Assembly (NCBI RefSeq): GCF_011617245.1
Contig: NZ_CP050152.1
Coordinates: forward strand, 1,974,503-2,038,502
Length of the DNA stretch: 64,000 nt
Origin: Brevibacterium atlanticum
GTDB lineage: Bacteria > Actinomycetota > Actinomycetes > Actinomycetales > Brevibacteriaceae
Direction of reading: 5' to 3'
A model generated the notes under the pieces. That model saw only the letters and a list, made by a program, of their open reading frames with translations. It was not told the DNA's origin and did no database searches. The position numbers and the translations under genes are program-made. Positions 15,699 through 23,621 of the stretch are shown in pieces (position 1 is the stretch's first letter; each line of letters starts with the position of its first letter).

Positions 15699-16946
15699 CT
15701 ACCGTTTCAGACCTTGTGGTCTCTTGGTCGCTTCAGCGTCCCAGGTGAAGTATGTCGGAGTCTTCCATTTTCTGTCGGGGTGCAACAACAACATATCCGA
15801 ATCGCCTCCCATGTCTTTGGCGGGCCACGAACCTCCGATACCCATGCAGTCCGTCGATGCGGGCTTACCTGCACAGTTGTCCTTCACGAATTTGGATGCC
15901 GCGCTGATGTGGCTCCACGAGGCTCTGCCCTTCTTGAGGTACATGACTGCCGAAAGGCCCTGGTTCCATCGCATGTTGGGAACGTTCAGTCCCCAGTAGG
16001 GGATCTTTTCTGGATGGCCGACTCCGAAGCCTATCGTCCCCGTGCGCAGGGGTCGGACCAGTGATTTTGGTCGAGGTAAGGTTCGATGGAGTGACCCGGT
16101 TTGAACTTGACCCCATCGTTGTACATATAGATGATAGTTGCGCTGTGCAGCCGAGCATCTGCCCAGAATTTGTCATCCGTATCGGCCGGACACGCGGGTC
16201 AATGAACCGTCTGGGATAGCTTGTAGTTCCACTGGTAGAGAGAAATTTCGATGCCCCAGTCGAGCGGATTCTTACGGGCCGAGTTGTCTCCCTTCCAGAT
16301 CGCATCGATCGTCACCTTTCGTTTGCCATCGACATTGTCGTCGGTCCTGAACTTCACGGAATTGGGATGCGCTTCTGTCTGTGCAGGGACGGGCTTCGCA
16401 ACCTGTGCTTCTATGCGGCCGTCCGAGGGTTGATCCTTGGCGTTGCGATCTACGATGCTCGGAATGCTCTTCTTGGCAGTGATCCTTTCCGGCAACTTTG
16501 AGAAGATCTTCTTGGCGTGGTCCTCGCTGGGGGCCGATTGTCTGGCCACCGATGCCTTCGAATCACGGGAGACGATCTCCACTGACAGAATCGCTGCGTC
16601 CTTGCGCCGGCATCTTGAACGCCTGTCAGGAGAGATGATGCGTTCTGCGAGGGAGTCGAGGTGGGATCGTAGCTGTACAGCCCTCCAGCATTATCGCCGA
16701 CTGCCAGCTCAACGGTCTTCAGTACGACATCCTCCGACTCGGCCTTCTCAAAGAGCGTCTTCGGACCACCGAATGGTCCAGTGTGATTCTTTCGAGCTTC
16801 TCCGCTCTCGATGAGGAGCCGCTGTCTCATGTCGAGGTGGACGTTAGTTCGGCGGCCGAGGCGATCGGTGCGTGAGAGATGGTGGAGACAGCCACCGTGA
16901 GAACAGCCGCGGTTGCTGTGCGGGCGAGAGGTGAAGATAGGTTCAT
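15699..16946 (-). pseudogene. Decayed secreted-protein gene with several lesions
   Basis: The ATG at 16946 (GGAG upstream) opens a clear signal peptide, with ATAAVLTVAVSTISHAPIA followed by SAAEL. That frame stops at 16829. A second frame continues (RQRLLIESGEARKNHTGPFG to GVQDAGA), a third takes over near 16605 (KDAAILSVEIVSRDSKASVA to WNYKLSQTVH) and meets a TGA at about 16199, beyond which the same frame resumes (DKFWADARLHSATIIYMYND). Near 16040 the frame shifts again to TIGFGVGHPEKIPYWGLNVP and runs to the end at 15699. At least four lesions mean it is not functional. The repaired product would be about 410 residues. I do not recognise the family. Confidence 0.65.
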
Positions 16947-17936
16947 CGCAATTGTGCTCCATTAGGTAGTGCAATATTTGGACCAAGGTTGGGAGCCTGA
17001 GCTCGAACCAGATCACACGTATATTTCTGTGACGCTTTTGAGAATACGCAGAGATTTTGGACGGCCGATCGATGCGGCAAAAAGTGTTGCCTGTCCGACG
17101 CATGTTGTGCATGGTCGATTCATAGAAATGACATCGGCGGTCACTATCGCTGTGACGTGCTGATGCCGAGTCTTGCGTTGGACGTGGGATTAGTCCGGAG
17201 CCTCGTGATCGAGGAAATTGGTCGAGTGGGGAAGCCACGCCGAGTCGGTCCTGGGTCCGCGCGAACTGTCGACGCACTCCCGGCGGCTCTGGTTCCGCTC
17301 GATGCGAGAGATCGTCGCCACACAGGCCGAGCCGCGATGGCACCAGGTATTACCCAAGGCAGGCTGCAGCTGCTTGGCGTGGGTGGTGGACTGCTCGATG
17401 ACGCGGAAGACGGCGAGGATCGTCCTTGCGAGCATCAAGCCTCCGACGCCGACGGAATAGTCGACCAGAAACCGAGCGGTACGTAATGCAGGAGGGCGGG
17501 CAATCGTGGTTCGATCGGTGGCCTCTCAGCCAAGATGGGGCTCCTCGGCGGCGGGTTCTGCTTCGGTCGCTGATCCCGGCAAGCGGTAATCGATAGATTC
17601 ATGCCTTGGTCGAGGTTGCTTGAAGGCTGAGAGCACCTGCTCATCGATCTTCATGCTGTCGATCATTCGAGAAGCGCCGTGCAGTGGACCGTCGCGGCAT
17701 CTTTCGACTTCGATCAAAGCCAGACATCGCGTACTGGCAGTTCCAGGAGCAGCTTCGTGACGTTGATTGTGAGCGCAGTTCGGGACGCGCAGGGGACTAG
17801 TTCGAAGACGAAATCATGGCGCGCTCTGGCCGAAAAACGTTGCAAGCGTGCGGTCGGCGCCGCAACGGAAAGGGGAGTAGTGGCCTTCGAACAAGGTAAA
17901 GGGAGATCTACCCCTATACCTATTTTTGGACACGAA

Positions 17937-17957
17937 ATGCCCCAAGTTATGCCCCAA
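17937..17957 (+). repeat. Two direct copies of ATGCCCCAA next to the right island end
   Basis: ATGCCCCAA occurs at 17937-17945 and 17949-17957 with a 12-bp period, about 50 bp inside the right boundary. The left end has an inverted pair built on the same core (GGGGCAT at 6074-6080 and ATGCCCC at 6082-6088). Short repeats shared by both ends could be integrase arm-type sites. Confidence 0.35.
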
Positions 17958-17959
17958 CA

Positions 17960-17996
17960 AGCCCTCTCGCCAGGAGTAGTGCCTGGTGAGAGGGCT
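17960..17996 (-). terminator. Terminator of tRNA-Ala
   Basis: Arms of 15 nt at 17960-17974 and 17982-17996 pair with one G-U. Read on the minus strand, the stem lies 10 bp beyond the tRNA-Ala 3' end, the expected place for its terminator. It would have been brought in by the island, replacing the older hairpin at 5908-5942. Confidence 0.65.
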
Positions 17997-18003
17997 AATC
18001 TCT

Positions 18004-18031
18004 CTGTGGAGGTAAGGGGATTCGAACCCCT
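18004..18031 (-). repeat. Right island boundary (att repeat) within tRNA-Ala
   Basis: 28 bp identical to 5945-5972. It covers the T-arm, the 3' acceptor strand and discriminator of the intact tRNA-Ala plus 3 bp downstream. Confidence 0.85.
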
Positions 18032-18079
18032 GACCTTCTCCATGCCATGGAGACGCGCTACCAACTGCGCCATACCCCC
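18007..18079 (-). tRNA. tRNA-Ala (anticodon GGC)
   Basis: 73 nt read on the minus strand, folding as a full cloverleaf: acceptor GGGGGTA with TACCTCC (one G-U), D-stem GCGC, anticodon stem TCTCC/GGAGA with loop ATGGCAT giving anticodon GGC, and T-arm AGGGG-TTCGAAT-CCCCT. CCA is not encoded. Its 3' end is the integration point of the island. Confidence 0.95.
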
Positions 18080-18193
18080 TTGTGCCTGATCAATATTACC
18101 CAGGTGTGGGTGTCAGGCCAAATCGAGCGAAGGTGACGCTCGCCACAGGGGTGCACAGGCGGCCCGAGGTCGGCAGACTCGGGCCACCTGCGG

Positions 18194-18421
18194 CTACACG
18201 TACGGCCTGACCTGTCTGAGATAGCGGACGATGTCACGCTCCCGCAGCTCGCGGATGCGCTGGTCTCGTGCATAGGCGCGCAGCCGAGCGTCGCGCTTGC
18301 GCTCCGACTTCCGGCGGCGGTCTTCGGCAGTGGTGGCTGGGCGGCGAGCCCACCGGATGAGCTTCATCCCGGTGCTCAGTGCCCAGCGGCGTGGATAGGT
18401 GAATGGGAATGTAGTCGACAC
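18194..18421 (-). CDS. Small basic hypothetical protein
   Basis: A 75-residue protein from the GTG at 18421, with AAGGA 7 bp upstream. It is rich in Arg and Lys, with a long charged helix (TTAEDRRRKSERKRDARLRA then YARDQRIRELRERDIVRYL). No domain is recognised. The ribosome binding site and helical composition make it a plausible gene; it has no operon partner. It could be a nucleic-acid-binding or ribosome-associated small protein, but nothing in the sequence proves that. Confidence 0.45.
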   Translation of the reverse strand: MSTTFPFTYPRRWALSTGMKLIRWARRPATTAEDRRRKSERKRDARLRAYARDQRIRELRERDIVRYLRQVRPYV

Positions 18422-19239
18422 AATGATTCCTTCATGGTCAAAGGCAGGGGATATCCGTATTTGGGCAGGAGATATCCCGGAATGGCGATGAGCGAAATAA
18501 TTCTGAAAATGCGCAGATCAATGAGAGGTGCGTCGAATCAGAATGGTGTGATGAACCCGAATCAGGTGATGCGAAAAGGAATGTCTCTGTCGAAAGGGGG
18601 AGTTCTCTTCACGGTTCTGCAGGTCACCAGCGGACTGAAGCCGCAGACGGCGAAGATTCAACGATTCGACAGGTCACATCGACAGACGAGCTGCTTGGGA
18701 AGCATCATCTGAATGGGGCGTTGCTGGACCGAAGAAAGTCAACGGGCCAGCGGAAGACAAGCCGGAATCCGGGCGATGAGCGGCTTTGAACCGACAGTCG
18801 ACCGGAAGCCTACCTGCGGAGACAGACGCGAATGACGGCTGGTGGTCAGCCGACGAGTCCCGATCCGCCATGCAGGCAGGCAGCATGTCCACACTCGGGC
18901 GTTCGAAGGTCGGGCCCTGCAAATGGAATATTCATCATCGAAGCTGCGCTCCTTTCATGGTCGTGGTTCTCGCGTGAACGGCGTCAGCGTCCACAATGGT
19001 CAGGATGCAATCGGAGGTTTTAGCTGCGAATCCGTAATTGCACTGTCGAATCTAGCACAGTATTCATTGTGCTCGGAAGTTTTGTTCATTATTTTCTCAA
19101 ATTGATTCGAGAATACGGCGGGCGGGCGGATAGCGTCGACTCGGCGGATGAGGTGCGCCACGTCCGTGCGCTTGAGTCCAACCGTGTCTGGGCCCCGACG
19201 TAGAATCGAGCCAGACGCGCATCTACAGGGGAGCCCAGA
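18422..19239. other. About 820 bp without a convincing gene
   Basis: Short open frames exist on both strands but none combines a ribosome binding site, codon bias and recognisable protein features. The 3' part (about 18980-19120) is AT-rich, for example TTTTGTTCATTATTTTCTC, and probably holds promoter elements for the universal stress protein gene at 19240. Confidence 0.4.
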
Positions 19240-20145
19240 ATGTCAGAGACCGCCGCAGCCCGACGTCTTGTCGTCGGATACATCGCCACCGATCGTGGAC
19301 GGGATGCGATCGCACTGGCCATATCGATCGCCCGCTCGATCGACATCGAACTCGTCGTGACCATCGTCCGGCCGGAGTCGTCGACCGTCATCGCCGGCAG
19401 CGCTGTGCCCCAGGACGGGTCGGGGATCGTGGCTCAGCAGATCGACGACTGGCTCGACGAGGCCCTCGCCCTCATCCCCGATGACATCCCCGCGAAAGGA
19501 GTCATCCATATCGCAGCGAATGAGTCGAAGGGGCTCATGGAGGTCGCCGAGGCCGAAGGCGCCCTGGGCATCGTCATCGGAGCACGCGCGGCGTCACTGA
19601 TGCGTCAGCTGCGCATCGGCACAGTCGCCTCGGCGCTCCTGCACTCCTCGGAAGTCCCGGTTGTCCTCGCACCTCCCGGCAGGTCGGACATCGGCCCGAT
19701 CTCTCGTGTCACCGCGCTCTTCGGGGCACGCCCCGGAGCGAATACGCTCATCGGCGCTGCAGTGGCCTCAGCGGCCGGCCTCGATGTCGACCTGCGCCTG
19801 CTCTCGCTGATCGAGTACGAAGGACTCTACGACGACGAAGTCGCCGAGGTCACCGAGTTCGCCGAACAGTACGGCGGAGCGGTCTTGGCCGAACGCGCCT
19901 CTGAGATGCTCGAATCGGGTCGTGCCGCCGTCACGTCTCATGTCGGGGCCGACATCGAAGAGGCCGCCGAGAGGATCGACTGGCAGGCGGGTGATCTCGC
20001 ATTCATCGGGTCGAGTCGGCTGGGACGCGGGGGCAAGGTCGCCATCGGCGCCCGGGCGCGGAGACTGCTGCGGGTGCTGCCTGTGCCGGTCGTCGTCGTC
20101 CCGCGACGAGCGGTGAGCCCGAGCCGACCGACCGACGCCAACTGA
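19240..20145 (+). CDS. Tandem-domain universal stress protein
   Basis: A 301-residue protein with two Usp folds. The first begins RRLVVGYIATDRGRDAIALA and ends GTVASALLHSSEVPVVLAPP; the second ends FIGSSRLGRGGKVAIGARAR with LLRVLPVPVVVVPRR. The GxxG-type nucleotide motif is partly kept in each (IGARAASLMRQLRIGTVAS in domain 1, IGSSRLGRGG in domain 2). Such proteins bind ATP or cAMP and respond to stress or hypoxia in actinobacteria. The alpha/beta hydrolase gene follows after 14 bp, so cotranscription is likely. Confidence 0.85.
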   Translation: MSETAAARRLVVGYIATDRGRDAIALAISIARSIDIELVVTIVRPESSTVIAGSAVPQDGSGIVAQQIDDWLDEALALIPDDIPAKGVIHIAANESKGLMEVAEAEGALGIVIGARAASLMRQLRIGTVASALLHSSEVPVVLAPPGRSDIGPISRVTALFGARPGANTLIGAAVASAAGLDVDLRLLSLIEYEGLYDDEVAEVTEFAEQYGGAVLAERASEMLESGRAAVTSHVGADIEEAAERIDWQAGDLAFIGSSRLGRGGKVAIGARARRLLRVLPVPVVVVPRRAVSPSRPTDAN

Positions 20146-20159
20146 GGGCCTGCGTCTCC

Positions 20160-21029
20160 GTGAAGACACGAGACTCGCACCAGGTCGAACTGCGTCTGGG
20201 CGCTCACACCACTGCCGCATGGGTCCACCCGGGCAGCTCCACCCGACGGCCGCTGCTCATGGTGCACGGATTCCGCGGCGACCACCACGGGATGGATCTC
20301 ATCGCCGGCAGCATCCCTGACCGTGAGGTCATCGTGCCCGACCTGCCCGGATTCGGCGCCACCCCGCCGCTGGAAACCGGATCCGGACTGAGTTCGTACG
20401 TCGAATATCTGTTGGATCTGCGCGCCGAGGTGGCTCGCCGGTGGGAGACCGAACCGATCCTCGTCGGCCATTCGTTCGGTTCGATCCTCGTCAGTCACCT
20501 CGGTGACGCGCACCCCGACGCGGTTCCCGAGCTTGTCCTCATCAACCCGATCACGAGTCCTGCGCTCGAGGGATCGGCGCGGTTCCTCACCGCCCTCACT
20601 CGCGCCTACTACGACCTCGGCGCGCGACTGCCCGAACGTGCGGGGCGTGCTCTGTTGGACAGTCGGATCATCGTGCGCGCAATGAGCGAAGTGATGTCGA
20701 CCACCCGAGATCCGGGGCTGCGTCGCTATATCCACGATCAGCACGCACGCTACTTCTCGTCATTTGCCGATCGGGACTCGCTGGCGGAGGCGTACGCGAC
20801 GTCCGTCGCTCATACCGTCACCGAGGTGGCCCCTTCCTTGATCATGCCCACTCTCGTCATCGCCGGGGATCGGGACGCGATCGCTCCCATCGGGCCGACC
20901 AGGGAGTTCGTTGCTGCGCTGCCTGAGGTCAGTTTCGTCGAACTGGCGGGGGTCGGGCACTTGGTGCACTATGAGCGGTCCGAGGAAGCCGCCTCGGCGA
21001 TCATTGATTTCGTCGCTGCGCGGGACTGA
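20160..21029 (+). CDS. Alpha/beta hydrolase
   Basis: A 289-residue protein from the GTG at 20160. The oxyanion-hole strand is LLMVHGFRGDHHGMD, the nucleophile elbow is LVGHSFGSILVSHL (Ser in GHSFG), the acid is in VIAGDRDAIAPIGP and the catalytic His in VGHLVHYERSEEAA. All triad residues are present. The substrate is unknown. It lies 14 bp after the universal stress protein gene and is followed by a strong hairpin. Confidence 0.85.
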   Translation: MKTRDSHQVELRLGAHTTAAWVHPGSSTRRPLLMVHGFRGDHHGMDLIAGSIPDREVIVPDLPGFGATPPLETGSGLSSYVEYLLDLRAEVARRWETEPILVGHSFGSILVSHLGDAHPDAVPELVLINPITSPALEGSARFLTALTRAYYDLGARLPERAGRALLDSRIIVRAMSEVMSTTRDPGLRRYIHDQHARYFSSFADRDSLAEAYATSVAHTVTEVAPSLIMPTLVIAGDRDAIAPIGPTREFVAALPEVSFVELAGVGHLVHYERSEEAASAIIDFVAARD

Positions 21030-21046
21030 CCTGCGAGTGAATAGAC

Positions 21047-21080
21047 GAGGGGCCGCTGCGCATCAGCGCAGCGGCCCCTC
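21047..21080. terminator. Terminator between the hydrolase and minus-strand membrane protein genes
   Basis: GAGGGGCCGCTGCGC and GCGCAGCGGCCCCTC form a 15-bp perfect stem with loop ATCA, between converging genes ending at 21029 and 21102. Confidence 0.8.
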
Positions 21081-21101
21081 GATGTTCGCCGGCTGAACTG
21101 A

Positions 21102-21332
21102 TCAGCGACGGGAATCGCGGGCCCAACGGTAGAGGATGGGGACGAGGAAGGCGAAGCAGGCGGAGAGCAGACCGCCCCAGAACACCCAGAATTCGGTTCC
21201 CTCGGGCGAGGAGAAGGCCGCGCCGAAGAGGTAGAGGCCGAACACGAAGAGAGCGAACGCAATGATGAAGACGATGACGTCGGCAAAGGATGCCGAGTTG
21301 CGGGTCCGCTTCGCGGCGACAGTATTGGACAT
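21102..21332 (-). CDS. Small two-helix membrane protein
   Basis: A 76-residue protein from the ATG at 21332. Two hydrophobic helices (VIVFIIAFALFVFGLYLFGAA and FWVFWGGLLSACFAFLVPIL) are linked by SSPEGTE, with a basic N-terminus (AAKRTRN) and C-terminus (YRWARDSRR). Likely both termini are cytoplasmic. No enzymatic motif is present, and the family is not recognised beyond generic small actinobacterial membrane proteins. Confidence 0.7.
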   Translation of the reverse strand: MSNTVAAKRTRNSASFADVIVFIIAFALFVFGLYLFGAAFSSPEGTEFWVFWGGLLSACFAFLVPILYRWARDSRR

Positions 21333-21406
21333 GGTTCCTCCGGCAGATGTTCCTGGTGGTCACGTTGACACTCGTCAGCCAGTCTACATCGCGTAGAGAA
21401 CTTTGC

Positions 21407-21835
21407 TCATCTCCGGTCGCGTTCGGCGCTTCGCTCCGGAACGAGCCATCCGAGCAGCGCAGAGACGATCGAGACGATGATCGCGGCGAGGATGGCGGAG
21501 AAGAAGAACGAATCGATGGTGAACTCGAACGGGGTGAAGCCGCTGAGCCAGCTCGTGAGTGCGAGCATCAGCGCATTGATCACGATCGAGAACAGCCCCA
21601 GGGTCAGGCAGGTGATCGGTGCGGAGACGAAGCTGAGGATCGGTTTGATGAAGGCATTGGCCAATCCGAAGATGAGCCCGATGACGAGGTAGGAGATGAT
21701 CATGGCCGGGATCGGCCCGGCCTGCTCCTCGACGACATGATTACCCGTGATCGTCACGCCCGGCAGGATCCAGGCGGCCACCCAGATCGCACACGCGTTG
21801 ACGACGACTCGAGCGAAGAAGTTCATGCTCGCCAT
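21407..21835 (-). CDS. YvlD/phage-holin-4-superfamily membrane protein
   Basis: A 142-residue protein with four hydrophobic segments and the conserved pattern of the family once called DUF360: FFARVVVNACAIWVAAWILPG near the N-terminus, then YLVIGLIFGLANAFIKPIL and SFVSAPITCLTLGLFSIVIN. Despite the holin name, these are usually chromosomal membrane proteins of unknown role, often stress-associated. There is no phage context here. Confidence 0.8.
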   Translation of the reverse strand: MASMNFFARVVVNACAIWVAAWILPGVTITGNHVVEEQAGPIPAMIISYLVIGLIFGLANAFIKPILSFVSAPITCLTLGLFSIVINALMLALTSWLSGFTPFEFTIDSFFFSAILAAIIVSIVSALLGWLVPERSAERDRR

Positions 21836-22127
21836 CCTCGCAGACCGATCTGCGTTATTTCTGAGTCGAGGATGGGAATGAGGTCTGTGCCGTCCACCGC
21901 GAGCGGTTCAGGCCGACCGTCGCGAGCGGTTCGTGCCGTCCGTCGCCGGGATGGTGACCAACCTCAAACCGATGTCGCCGCCTGAGGCTTCAATCCGCAG
22001 CGCAGAACCAGTAGCCTGAAACACGGACCTGACGGTCCCGACAACGACGTGCATCTACCGAGTGATTTGATCCAGGTCACCACGGCGGCACAGAGCCCGC
22101 ACCGGCGGGCGCAGAAACTGGATTGGT

Positions 22128-23429
22128 ATGACTGACAGAGACCTCCCCGCAGAAGCCGGATCCCGAGCACAGGAACCGGTCGGTACGGCGAACGAACCGA
22201 CCCTGTTCTCCGCGGTCGGCCGCAGCTATTTCCCGATCGCGTTCGTCGCCCGGATGCCCTTCGCCATGATCGTCGTCGGCGTGCTCACCCTCGTCGTCGC
22301 CGCTCGCGGCTCGCTCAGCCTCGGCGGGGTCAATTCGGCGATGGTCGGACTGGGCACCGCGGTCTTCGGCTCATTCATCGGTGCCGCCGCGGACCGCTGG
22401 GGTCAGCGCTATGTCCTGCTCGTCGTCGGTGTCCTCAACTGCGCGGCACTGACCTTCATGGCCTGGGTCGTCTTCAGCCCGCTGCCCGACGTCGTGGTCT
22501 TCATCGCGGCCTTCGCGATCGGCGCCACCTCACCGCAGGTCGCGCCGATGTCGCGTTCGAGGATCGTCGACATCGTGCTGACCGTGCTGCCGCAGGCGCG
22601 GCGACCGAAAGTGCTCAACGGCGCGATGGCCTACGAATCCGCCGCCGATGAGGTCATCTTCGTCTTCGGTCCGTTCATCGTCGGCCTGCTCGCGACACTG
22701 TTCGACCCGGTTGCCCCGATCATCGGCGCCATCGTCATGACCATCGTCTTCGTCTCGGCCTTCGCACTGCACGCCACTGGACGGACCCGCAGCGCCGGCA
22801 GCAGCGCGGCAGTCGGCGAGCGTGCCCCGGCCAAGGACATGTTCACCTCCGGCGTCTTCGTCGTCATCCTCGGGGTCTTCGGAATCGGCATGGTCTTCGG
22901 TTCGACTCTGACGGCGCTGACCGCGCTGACGAACGACATCGGCCGCCCGGAAGAGGCCGGGCTCGTCTACGGCGTCATGGGCATCGGATCCGCGATCCTC
23001 GCGATCTCCGTGGCGCTCTTCCCGGCCAGGTTCGCACTCTGGGCACGGCTGCTGTGCTTCGCCCCGGTCCTGCTCATCGGTGCCGTCGTTCTCGCCGCGA
23101 CCGAGTCGATGCCGATCATCGTCATCGCGCTTCTGCTCATGGGCTCGGCCATCGGCCCGAGCCTCGTCACCCTCTTCAGCCTCGCGGCCGAACGGTCCCC
23201 GCGGGGACGTTCGGCGACGGTGATGTCGATGGCCGGTTCGGCGATCATCGTCGGCCAGTCCGTGGCCTCGGCGATCAACGGGATCCTCGCCGAGGATCAG
23301 GGCACGGCCACGGCGATGGCCGTACCGGTGGCCGCCTCGGCGATCGTCTTCCTCGCGGGTGTGCTCAACCTTTTGGTCTCGGTCCTACAGCGCCGAGGCG
23401 GGCCCACCCGCCGTCGCACCGTGACCTGA
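22128..23429 (+). CDS. MFS transporter
   Basis: A 433-residue protein with about twelve hydrophobic segments. The stretch FGSFIGAAADRWGQRYVLLV is the MFS loop 2-3 motif (G...DRxGxR), and a central cytoplasmic linker (TGRTRSAGSSAAVGERAPAK) separates the two halves. The absence of substrate signatures prevents a specific call; drug or metabolite efflux is the usual role. It is a single gene, followed by the POT transporter after 192 bp. Confidence 0.82.
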   Translation: MTDRDLPAEAGSRAQEPVGTANEPTLFSAVGRSYFPIAFVARMPFAMIVVGVLTLVVAARGSLSLGGVNSAMVGLGTAVFGSFIGAAADRWGQRYVLLVVGVLNCAALTFMAWVVFSPLPDVVVFIAAFAIGATSPQVAPMSRSRIVDIVLTVLPQARRPKVLNGAMAYESAADEVIFVFGPFIVGLLATLFDPVAPIIGAIVMTIVFVSAFALHATGRTRSAGSSAAVGERAPAKDMFTSGVFVVILGVFGIGMVFGSTLTALTALTNDIGRPEEAGLVYGVMGIGSAILAISVALFPARFALWARLLCFAPVLLIGAVVLAATESMPIIVIALLLMGSAIGPSLVTLFSLAAERSPRGRSATVMSMAGSAIIVGQSVASAINGILAEDQGTATAMAVPVAASAIVFLAGVLNLLVSVLQRRGGPTRRRTVT

Positions 23430-23621
23430 CGCGGTGGATTCGGTTCCGTCCAGGCCGGCTGGAACGAGATCTGAATCACTCGGATGGCCCGCTTTCTGGG
23501 ACGTTGCGTCCCAGTGTTCGCGCGGTGTGACCGCGGTCCGACCGGAGAGTAGGATGTCCGCTGGTCCACCGTGAAGCACACCACGAAGCGTGCGCTCTCA
23601 CACCACTACGGAAAGCACATC

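Larger units (their letters stand above)
16947..18003. other. Right part of island with no intact gene
   Basis: No continuous coding frame with a good start was found. On the minus strand, fragments around 17540-17700 (MKIDEQVLSAFKQPRPRHES) and 17380-17480 (RFLVDYSVGVGGLMLARTIL) look gene-like but are separated by stops, so a small decayed gene may lie at about 17190-17720. I searched for tyrosine-recombinase motifs here and at the left end and saw none. Confidence 0.45.
5945..18031. mobile_element. Integrated genomic island at tRNA-Ala(GGC) carrying a RiPP cluster
   Basis: The element is framed by the 28-bp direct repeats at 5945-5972 and 18004-18031; one repeat unit plus interior is 12,059 bp. 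The intact tRNA lies at the right, with its 3' end facing the island, and the truncated copy is at the far left, the classic tRNA-island arrangement. The interior has AT-richer stretches (for example 7.9-8.5 kb and 16.9-17.2 kb) than the flanking housekeeping DNA. It holds the azole-peptide cluster (6.2-15.2 kb) and decayed genes (15.3-17.7 kb). I find no integrase, so it is either decayed or was moved by an integrase in trans. Confidence 0.8.

Noticed and set aside
17714..18073. Open frame of about 119 residues on the minus strand over the tRNA
   Set aside because: It begins inside the tRNA gene, and its N-terminal peptide is the translation of tRNA sequence.
18434..18712. Open frame of 92 residues with a Met-rich N-terminal half
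   Set aside because: No recognisable ribosome binding site, composition unlike neighbouring genes, and no domain.
21407..21835. Phage holin as evidence of a prophage
   Set aside because: The holin-4 name is historical for this YvlD-like family; there are no phage genes nearby.
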